From Streptomyces sp. Ru62 (lineage in GTDB: Bacteria; Actinomycetota; Actinomycetes; Streptomycetales; Streptomycetaceae): DNA of 64,000 nucleotides. The position numbers and the translations under genes were made by a program. Below, piece by piece: positions 42,832 to 49,294 of this stretch (position 1 is the first letter of the stretch; each line of letters opens with the position of its first letter). The stretch is from assembly GCF_002920615.1 (NCBI RefSeq), contig NZ_PQSU01000002.1:124001-188000 (forward strand), given 5' to 3'. The notes under the pieces are model-generated. The model made no database searches. It had not been told where the DNA came from and worked only from the letters and a program-made list of their open reading frames with translations.

Positions 42832-43542
42832 ATGTCCGTTTTCGCGCGCCTGGTCGAGCACCTGGCCGATCTGCTGGCCCCGCTCTTCCACGCCTCCGCG
42901 GCAGCCGCCGCGATCGTCCTGTTCACCGCGCTCGTACGGCTCCTCGTCCACCCGCTGTCCCGGGCCGCCGCCCGCGGCCGGCGCGCCCGCGCCGCGCTCC
43001 AGCCGAGAATCGCCGCACTGCGCGAGAAGCACGCCAAGGACCCGGAGCGACTCCAGCGGGCGATCCTCGACCTGCACGCCGAGGAGAAGGTCTCACCGCT
43101 CTCAGGCTGCCTGCCCGGCCTGCTCCAACTGCCCGCGTTCTTCCTCCTCTACCACCTCTTCTCCAGCACCACGATCGGCGGCGAGACCAACGGCCTGCTC
43201 GGCCACCGGCTGTTCACGGCCCCGCTCGGCGGGCACTGGACCGACGCCCTGGCGAACGGCGGGGCGTTCGGCGCGGCCGGACTGGTCTACCTCGGCCTCT
43301 TCGCCGTCGTCGCGGCCGTCGCCACCGTCAACTACCGGCGTGCCAGACGGACGATGGCCGAGCAGCCGGTACCGGCCGGCGCCGGAGGCGAACTGCCCGG
43401 GCTCGGCGCGGTCAACCGGGCCGTACCGTTCCTGTCCTTCTTCACGCTCGTCACCGTGGCGGTCGTCCCGCTCGCCGCCGCGCTGTACGTCGTCACCAGT
43501 ACGGCCTGGAGCGCGGCGGAACAGTCCCTGTTGTCCCGCTGA
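42832..43542 (+). CDS. YidC/Oxa1-family membrane insertase, second paralogue
   Basis: 236-aa insertase-type protein without the large periplasmic domain of Gram-negative YidC. It has about five helices: VLFTALVRLLVHPLSR (TM with the groove Arg), the cytoplasmic hairpin RIAALREKHAKDPERLQRAI, then GCLPGLLQLPAFFLLYHLF and the C-terminal VNRAVPFLSFFTLVTVAVVPLA (quoted as FLSFFTLVTVAVVPLA). The chromosomal main yidC is normally next to rnpA/rpmH, so this is an extra copy. It follows the DUF6412-type gene by 165 bp. Confidence 0.88.
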   Translation: MSVFARLVEHLADLLAPLFHASAAAAAIVLFTALVRLLVHPLSRAAARGRRARAALQPRIAALREKHAKDPERLQRAILDLHAEEKVSPLSGCLPGLLQLPAFFLLYHLFSSTTIGGETNGLLGHRLFTAPLGGHWTDALANGGAFGAAGLVYLGLFAVVAAVATVNYRRARRTMAEQPVPAGAGGELPGLGAVNRAVPFLSFFTLVTVAVVPLAAALYVVTSTAWSAAEQSLLSR

Positions 43543-43575
43543 GCGGTCGGGGTTGCCCCTGTGTCCCTGGTTACG

Positions 43576-43609
43576 GTCCAGTACGTGAACAGGGTCTTGT
43601 GGACTGGAC
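43576..43609. other. inverted repeat upstream of the FAH-family gene
   Basis: GTCCAGT and ACTGGAC face each other with a 20-nt spacer, 80-113 bp before the FAH gene start. It may be an operator or a transcript hairpin. Confidence 0.35.
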
Positions 43610-43688
43610 GTCGTAATTGGAGGATCGGCCAGTCCTCCGATGGCTGCACACATCGGCCGGGCGCCGCCGATCGAGGGAGATGGTGACC

Positions 43689-44546
43689 ATGAAGCTGCTG
43701 CGAGTCGGTACGGCAGGGGCGGAGCGACCCGCACTGCTCGACACCGGCGGAACCCTGCGGGACCTGTCGGGCCTCGTGGACGACATCGACGGCGCGCTCC
43801 TCGCCGACGACGCCGCGCTCGGCCGGATCCGGGCCGCGGCCGGGTCCGGTGAGCTGCCCGCGCTGGACGCCACCGGCCTGCGGGTCGGGCCCCCGCTCGG
43901 CCGCATCGGCAAGATCGTGTGCATCGGGCTCAACTACCACGACCACGCCCGCGAGACGGGCGCCGAGCCGCCCTCCGAGCCGGTGGTCTTCATGAAGGCG
44001 CCGGACACGGTTGTCGGGCCGAACGACACCGTGCTGGTGCCGCGGGGCTCGACGAAGACCGACTGGGAGGTCGAACTCGCGGTCGTCATCGGCCGTACGG
44101 CCCGCTACCTGGACTCGGCCGAGGAGGCGCTCGCGCACGTCGCCGGGTACGCGGTCGCGCACGACGTCTCCGAGCGGGAGTTCCAGATCGAGCGGGGCGG
44201 GACCTGGGACAAGGGCAAGAACTGCGAGACCTTCAACCCGCTCGGGCCGTGGCTGGTGACGGCCGACGAGGTCCCGGACCCGCAGCGCCTGTCGCTGAAG
44301 CTGTGGGTGAACGGGGAGCTGAAGCAGGACGGTACGACGGCCGAGCAGATCTTCCCCGTCGGGGAGGTCGTGCGGTACCTCAGCCGGTTCATGACGCTGT
44401 ACCCCGGCGACGTCATCAACACGGGGACGCCGGCGGGAGTGGCCATGGGCCGTCCAGAGCCCAAGCCGTATCTGCGGGGCGGGGACGTGGTGGAGCTGGA
44501 GATCGCGGGACTCGGGCGGCAGCGCCAGGAACTGAAGAACGCGTAG
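43689..44546 (+). CDS. fumarylacetoacetate hydrolase family protein
   Basis: 285-aa metal-dependent hydrolase/isomerase/decarboxylase of the FAH superfamily. KIVCIGLNYHDHARE marks the start of the catalytic domain, PVVFMKAPDTVVGPND follows, WEVELAVVIG supplies the metal-binding Glu pair with Asp in AHDVSEREFQ, and TPAGVAMG closes the site. Substrates in this family are acylpyruvates or homoprotocatechuate ring-cleavage products; no catabolic partner gene is adjacent. GGGAG lies upstream of the ATG. Confidence 0.9.
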   Translation: MKLLRVGTAGAERPALLDTGGTLRDLSGLVDDIDGALLADDAALGRIRAAAGSGELPALDATGLRVGPPLGRIGKIVCIGLNYHDHARETGAEPPSEPVVFMKAPDTVVGPNDTVLVPRGSTKTDWEVELAVVIGRTARYLDSAEEALAHVAGYAVAHDVSEREFQIERGGTWDKGKNCETFNPLGPWLVTADEVPDPQRLSLKLWVNGELKQDGTTAEQIFPVGEVVRYLSRFMTLYPGDVINTGTPAGVAMGRPEPKPYLRGGDVVELEIAGLGRQRQELKNA

Positions 44547-44553
44547 ACGCTCC

Positions 44554-44602
44554 GCTTGGGGCTTGGGGCTTGGGGCTTGGGGCTTGGGGCTGGGGGCTGG
44601 GG
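44554..44602 (+). repeat. heptanucleotide tandem array (GCTTGGG)5(GCTGGGG)2
   Basis: Five perfect GCTTGGG units and two GCTGGGG variants follow each other without interruption 8 bp after the FAH stop. Seven regularly spaced G3-4 runs on one strand could fold as G-quadruplexes. Confidence 0.92.
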
Positions 44603-44919
44603 AGCTCCGGGTCGGGGAGTCGGGGGCCCGGGGTGCCCGGGTCCCGCAGTTCGTGCCGGACAGCGGCGGCCTGGGCGGGGTGGCGAAGCGTGCCGGGGTC
44701 ATGCCGGCGTGCCGGGGGTGACCGTGCGGGCGGGGCCGTCGAGGCATCCCGGACCGTGCGCGTGTGTGGATCGCCGCACGCTCCGCAGGCCTGTACGGCG
44801 CGTGTCGGCCACGCCGGCGGGGTGGCCCTGCGGCGGCGGGGGGCCGTGGGTCCCTCGCCGGGCGTGCGGTCGTTCGAGTCGTGCGGGTTGTTCGGTCGTT
44901 CGGGGCCGTCGCGTCGGCG

Positions 44920-44985
44920 CGGCGGGGCCGTCGGGTTGGGGCGGCGGGGCCGTCGGGTTGGGGCGGCGGGGCCGTCGGGTTGGGG
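44920..44985 (+). repeat. three tandem 22-bp repeats
   Basis: Three exact copies of a 22-bp unit beginning CGGCGGGGCCGTCGGGTT and ending GGGG. The region carries many G-runs on the plus strand. Confidence 0.9.
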
Positions 44986-45117
44986 CCGTATGCCGGTCAC
45001 GGCCTCGTGCCCCTGACGCCGGCGGTCGCGCCGGCGCGGCGGGGCCACGGGGCCGTACGCCGGTCGCGGCCCCGTGTCCCTGACGTCGGCCGGCTCATGC
45101 CGTGGCGGGCGGTCGGC

Positions 45118-45984
45118 TCACGACAGCAGTGAGGCGAGGGTGCGCCATTCCTTCCTCGGGAGGGAGTCGCCCGCGTCCGCCCGGACCACCTGGAGGGCCA
45201 CGTGGTCCGCGCCCGCCTCGTGGAAGGCGGCGACGCGCTCGCGGATGCGGGCCCCGTCGCCCCAGGCGAAGACCGCGTCGATGAGACGGTCACTGCCGCC
45301 GTCCGCGATGTCGTCCTCGGTGAAGCCCAGGCGGAGGAAGTTGCCGGTGTAGTTGGGGAGCCGTAGGTAGCGGGCCAGGTAGGCGCGGGCCGTCTCCCGG
45401 GCGCGGGCCGGGTCGGTCTCCAGGACCACCTTCAACTCCGGTGCCAGCAGCGGCCCGTCGCCCAGGATCTCCCGGGCCTGCGCGGTGTGCTCGGGCGTGA
45501 CCAGGTAGGGGACCGCGCCGGCCGAGCGGTCCCGGGACAGCCCCAGCATCTTCGGGCCCAGCGCGGCGAGCACACGGCGGTCGGCGGGTACGCCCGCCGC
45601 GTCCAGCTCGTCGAGGTAGCCGACCATGGCCGCGTACGGGCGGCGGTAGTTCTTCGCCAGCGCACTGTGGCTCACACCGAGGCCCAGCGCGAAGCGGCCC
45701 GGATGCGCCGCCTCCACCTCGGTGAACCCGGCCGCCGTCGTCGCGGCGTCCTGCTGCCACACGCTCTGGATGCTGGTGCCGACGACGACCCGTCGTGTGG
45801 CGCCGATGAGCGGGGCCGCGTGGTCGACGGTGCTGCTGCCGCCCAGCCAGATGGCGCCGTACCCGAGTTCCTCCAGCTCGGCGGCGGCCTCGTCCAGTTC
45901 CCCGCGCCGGGCCGGGTCCTCCGAGCGCAGCTCGACGCTCCAGACGCCGTGGCGGCCGACGGTCTCCTTCAGTGAAGCGGTCAT
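45118..45984 (-). CDS. LLM-class F420-dependent oxidoreductase
   Basis: 288-aa luciferase-like (alpha/beta)8 enzyme. WSVELRSEDPARRGELDEAA, ELEELGYGAIWLGG, VVVGTSIQSVWQQD, and HPGRFALGLGVSHSALAKNY (LLM core, His near the cofactor) support the TIGR03620-type F420 group. The substrate is unknown. ATG chosen with GGAGGG upstream; the frame extends 14 codons earlier through the ribosome site. Confidence 0.88.
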   Translation of the reverse strand: MTASLKETVGRHGVWSVELRSEDPARRGELDEAAAELEELGYGAIWLGGSSTVDHAAPLIGATRRVVVGTSIQSVWQQDAATTAAGFTEVEAAHPGRFALGLGVSHSALAKNYRRPYAAMVGYLDELDAAGVPADRRVLAALGPKMLGLSRDRSAGAVPYLVTPEHTAQAREILGDGPLLAPELKVVLETDPARARETARAYLARYLRLPNYTGNFLRLGFTEDDIADGGSDRLIDAVFAWGDGARIRERVAAFHEAGADHVALQVVRADAGDSLPRKEWRTLASLLS

Positions 45985-46078
45985 CGGATGTGAGCCCTCC
46001 GGTGGTGGTCCGCGCCGTGATCCCACGGCCTCTCCCCTGCCAACCGGAGGGCGTCCCGGCCGGATTCCCGCCGTTCGC

Positions 46079-46588
46079 TCAGTCGGCCGAACGGCCCAGG
46101 AACTCCTCCAGCGCCTCCACGACGAACCGGTGGTCCTGGAGCTGGGGCAGTCCGGAGACGGTCACCGCGCCGATCACGCCCACACCCTCGACCGTGATCG
46201 GGAAGGAGCCGCCGTGGGCCGCGTACACGTCCGGGTCGAGACGGGAGGAGTCCTCGAACGTCGTGCCCTTGGCCCGGAAGCGGGCGCCGACCAGGTAGGA
46301 GGCGGCGCCGTAGCGCTCCACCACCCGGCGCTTGCGGGCGATCCAGGCGTCGTTGTCCGGGGTGGAGCCCGGCAGAGCGGCATGGAAGAGCTGCTGGCCG
46401 GCGCGGTGGATGTCGATGGCGACCGGCGCCTGGCGCTCCCGGGCCAGTTCGACCAGGAGGGAGCCGAGCGCCCAGGCGTCCTCGTAGGTGAACCGCCGGA
46501 AGACCAGCCGGCGTTCCTGGGCCTCCAGCTCCTCCAGGCTCGGGGTGAGTTCGGGCGTCGTCCTCGGGGTGATCTGCGGGTGCTGCAT
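46079..46588 (-). CDS. UPF0303 / heme-degrading-domain family protein
   Basis: 169-aa protein of the GlcG/HbpS-like fold (UPF0303). Segments: FTYEDAWALGSLLVELARER, PVAIDIHRAGQQLFHAALPG, WIARKRRVVERYG and AAHGGSFPITVEGVGVIGAV. Relatives bind heme or cobalamin or have no assigned role. Its ATG overlaps the TGA of the oxidoreductase (TGATG), so the two are one translational unit, presumably co-regulated by the divergent ROK protein. Confidence 0.86.
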   Translation of the reverse strand: MQHPQITPRTTPELTPSLEELEAQERRLVFRRFTYEDAWALGSLLVELARERQAPVAIDIHRAGQQLFHAALPGSTPDNDAWIARKRRVVERYGAASYLVGARFRAKGTTFEDSSRLDPDVYAAHGGSFPITVEGVGVIGAVTVSGLPQLQDHRFVVEALEEFLGRSAD

Positions 46589-47661
46589 CAGAGGGTCACC
46601 GTCACCTTGTCGCGGGCGGACCTGCGGGCCGCTTCCAGTACGTCGAGCGCGGCGGCCGCCTCCAGGGCGGTCACCGGGTTGGGGCCGGCGCCGCGCAGGG
46701 CGGCGGCGACGGCGGCGTAGTACGCGGGGTAGTCGCCGGGCAAGGTCGGTACGGGGGTGCCGCCGCCGGTCAGCGGGGACTCCCCGGAGCCGACACGGCC
46801 CCACAGGGACTCGTCCTCGGCACCCCAGTCGGCGGTGCTGCCGGGGCGGCTGCCCTCGCGCAGGGCCGCTTCCTGGGGGTCCAGGCCGTACTTGACGTAG
46901 CCCGCGCGGGAGCCCAGCACCCGGAAGCGGGGGCCGAGCTGGGCGGTGGTGGCCGAGACGTAGAGGTGGGAGCGGACGCCGCTCGCGTGGGTGAGCGCGA
47001 TGAAGGTGTCGTCGTCGGCCTCGGCGCCGGGGCGGCGGACGTCCGACTCGGCGTAGACCTCGGTGACCGGGCCGAACAGGACCAGGGCCTGGTCGACGAC
47101 GTGGCTGCCGAGGTCGTAGAGCAGACCTCCGATCTCTGCCGGGTCGCCGGACTCGCGCCAGCCGCCCTTGAGCTGAGGGCGCCAGCGTTCGAAGCGGGAC
47201 TCGAAGCGCCAGGCGTCGCCCAGTTCGCCGTCGGCGAGGAGCCGCCTGAGGGTCAGGAAGTCGTTGTCCCAGCGGCGGTTCTGGAAGACGGAGAGCAGCA
47301 GGCCGCGCTCCTCGGCGAGAGCGGCCAGCTCGCGGGCCTCGGCCGCGGTGCCGGCGACCGGCTTGTCCACGACCACCGGCAGGCCCGCCTTGAGGGCGGC
47401 CGTGGCCAGCGGGACATGGGTCTTGTTCGGGGAGGCGACGACGATCAGGTCCAGGTCGTCGGCGCGGCCGAACAGTTCCTCGGCGGTGGCGGCGATCCGC
47501 ACGTCCGGGAACTCGGTGCGGGCCTGCTGCTGCCGCTCCGGCTGGGAGGTGACCACGGTGTCGAGGGCGAGGCCCTCGGTGGCTGCGATCAGCGGGGCGT
47601 GGAAGACGGAGCCGGCGAGGCCGTAGCCGATCAGACCGACGCGGAGGGGGGTAGCAGTCAT
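46588..47661 (-). CDS. Gfo/Idh/MocA-family oxidoreductase
   Basis: 357-aa NAD(P)-dependent sugar or polyol dehydrogenase type. The Rossmann start is VGLIGYGLAGSVFHAPLI, followed by VVASPNKTHVPLA and the catalytic EKP-like region GLPVVVDKPVAGT (Lys-Pro). The C-terminal domain has GGLLYDLGSHVVDQALVLFG with the conserved Asp/His. It is divergent from a ROK regulator across a 13-bp palindrome. GGAGG lies only one base before the ATG, so start or leader use is uncertain. Confidence 0.9.
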   Translation of the reverse strand: MTATPLRVGLIGYGLAGSVFHAPLIAATEGLALDTVVTSQPERQQQARTEFPDVRIAATAEELFGRADDLDLIVVASPNKTHVPLATAALKAGLPVVVDKPVAGTAAEARELAALAEERGLLLSVFQNRRWDNDFLTLRRLLADGELGDAWRFESRFERWRPQLKGGWRESGDPAEIGGLLYDLGSHVVDQALVLFGPVTEVYAESDVRRPGAEADDDTFIALTHASGVRSHLYVSATTAQLGPRFRVLGSRAGYVKYGLDPQEAALREGSRPGSTADWGAEDESLWGRVGSGESPLTGGGTPVPTLPGDYPAYYAAVAAALRGAGPNPVTALEAAAALDVLEAARRSARDKVTVTL

Positions 47662-47673
47662 GCCTCCACTTTG

Positions 47674-47686
47674 GCAACAGTGTTGC
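47674..47686. promoter_or_regulatory. ROK operator candidate
   Basis: GCAACAGTGTTGC is a perfect palindrome with a one-base centre, located between the divergent oxidoreductase and ROK genes and touching the ROK -35 region (TTGCGG at 47683). Confidence 0.65.
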
Positions 47687-47716
47687 GGAAGTGCAAGCGG
47701 TGGGGACAATGGGGGT

Positions 47717-48955
47717 GTGAAGCGGGTGAGGACGGCGACGACGGCGGGGCCGGTGAGCGGCGGGGCGGCGGGCGCGAATCTGGGGGCGCTGCGCAGTCAC
47801 AACACCGCGGTGGTGCTGGGGCTGCTGCGGGACGCCGGGGCCGAGGGCATCAGCCGGCTGGAGCTGGCCGAGCGCACCGGGCTGACGCCGCAGGCCGTCA
47901 GCAAGATCACCGCGCGGCTGCGGGCGCGGGGGCTCGCGGCGGAGGCGGGACGCCGGGCGTCGACCGGGGGCAAGCCGAGGACCGTACTGCGGCTGGTACC
48001 GGAGGCGGGCCACGCGGTCGGCGTCCACCTGGACCGCGACGAGCTCCGGGTGGTGCTGGTCGATCTGGACGGGGCCGTGGTGGGGGAGCGACGCGGAGAA
48101 CTGGACCTGGGCGCGGGGGCCGAGGCCGTACTGGGGGCGGTGTGTGCGGCGGTTCGGGGGGTTGTCGGGGAGCTGGGTGCGGGTGCGGGTGCGGGTGTTG
48201 GCACGGGTGCCGGTGCCGGTGTCGACGCGGGCGTCGGCCTCGGTGCGGTGGCCCGTGGCGGCGGCCTCGCCGGACCGGGCTCCTTGGTGGGCGTGGGCGT
48301 CGCGCTGCCTGGCCCTTTGGACCACGAGCGGGGGGTGTTGCACCGGGTCACGGGGTTTCCCGAGTGGGACGGATTTCCGCTGCGGGACGCACTCGCGGAA
48401 CGGCTCGGGGTGCCGGTGGTGGTGGACAAGGACACCAACGCCGCGGCGCTCGGGCTGGCGGTCGGGGGTGAGGAGGGCGCGTCGGCCCGGTCCTTCGCCT
48501 ATCTGCACCTCGGCACCGGGCTCGGGGCCGGGCTGGTGATCGACGGGAGCGTGCACCGTGGGGCGCGGACCGGGGCCGGGGAGTTCGGGCATCAGGTGAT
48601 CCAGCTCGACGGGCCGCTGTGCGAGTGCGGGAACCGGGGCTGTGTGGAGGTCCTGTGCCTCGCAGCCGCGGCACGGGGCGAGGTGGGCGAGGCGGCCCGG
48701 GTGCTCGGGGTGGCGGCCGGAAACCTGGTCGGGCTGCTGGACATCGACGTGGTGCTGCTGGGCGGCCGGACGGTCGCCGGCGCCCCTGAGACGTACGTGA
48801 GCGGGGTCGGCGAGGTGCTCGGGGCCCGGGCCAGACGAGAGGGTACGGGCGGGGACGCGGTGCCGGTACGGGTCGCTCCGCGCGGGGAACGGATCGTGGC
48901 CGAGGGCGCCGCCCAACTGCTGCTGGCACCGCTGTTCGGACGGGGGGACGACTGA
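47717..48955 (+). CDS. ROK-family transcriptional repressor
   Basis: 412 aa. An N-terminal MarR-like HTH (RLELAERTGLTPQAVSKITA) is fused to a ROK domain. The ATP-binding motif DxGGT is degenerate (VHLDRDELRVVLVDLDG), as in non-catalytic ROK repressors; LHLGTGLGAGLVIDG, GEFGHQVI and the zinc motif CECGNRGCVEV are intact. A Gly/Ala/Val-rich insertion of about 30 residues (GAGAGAGVGTGAGAGVDAG) interrupts the sugar-kinase fold. GACAAT lies 6 nt before the GTG, suggesting a leaderless mRNA. Confidence 0.9.
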   Translation: MKRVRTATTAGPVSGGAAGANLGALRSHNTAVVLGLLRDAGAEGISRLELAERTGLTPQAVSKITARLRARGLAAEAGRRASTGGKPRTVLRLVPEAGHAVGVHLDRDELRVVLVDLDGAVVGERRGELDLGAGAEAVLGAVCAAVRGVVGELGAGAGAGVGTGAGAGVDAGVGLGAVARGGGLAGPGSLVGVGVALPGPLDHERGVLHRVTGFPEWDGFPLRDALAERLGVPVVVDKDTNAAALGLAVGGEEGASARSFAYLHLGTGLGAGLVIDGSVHRGARTGAGEFGHQVIQLDGPLCECGNRGCVEVLCLAAAARGEVGEAARVLGVAAGNLVGLLDIDVVLLGGRTVAGAPETYVSGVGEVLGARARREGTGGDAVPVRVAPRGERIVAEGAAQLLLAPLFGRGDD

Positions 48956-49294
48956 CGGGGTCCGTCTGCCGGCGCGTGTTGATGTTCCTTGCCCGGTGCG
49001 GGTGGGGGTACACAAACCCTGCTCCGACACGCCGCCGAGCCCCGCCCCGATGCCCCTCCAAGCCCCGCCCCACCCCCGGCCCCCATGTCGGCGCCCCAAA
49101 GACCACCGCCCCCAAAGATCACCGCCCCCCACCGACCACCACCCCCCGCGCACCCCCACCCACCCCGCCCCCCCGTGCTAACTTTTGGTAATCGCGGGGG
49201 GTCGATTTTCAGCCGGGGAAGGTGGGGCCGGGCTCCTTCCGCGGGCGAGTCGCAAGCCGCGAGCGGTCTTGTGGCGAGGGCATTGGACGGGGAC
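48956..49294. other. 339-bp C-rich gap before the LAL regulator
   Basis: No gene is supported. Between about 49070 and 49180 the plus strand is very C-rich with many CCCC runs; a near-exact repeat CCCCAAAGA(C/T)CACCGCC occurs at 49094 and 49110. The segment then turns AT-richer (CTAACTTTTGGTAATCG), probably promoter DNA of the regulator. Confidence 0.55.

Larger units (their letters stand above)
44547..45117. other. 571-bp gene-free G-rich repeat zone
   Basis: No convincing ORF in either strand: frames are open only because stop codons are rare at this GC, and the predicted proteins are Arg/Gly/Pro-rich. It contains two tandem arrays (listed separately) and a Gly-codon-like GGGCCG background with G-runs on the plus strand throughout. 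Confidence 0.7.

Noticed and set aside
44556..45083. Open frames through the heptad and 22-bp repeats
   Set aside because: All are Gly/Arg/Trp-rich products of repeats, lack ribosome sites and resemble no family.
48989..49294. 102-codon N-terminal extension of the LAL regulator
   Set aside because: Sequence is Pro-rich from the C-rich tract; the conserved LYGRDAEL start of the ATPase is at the chosen ATG.
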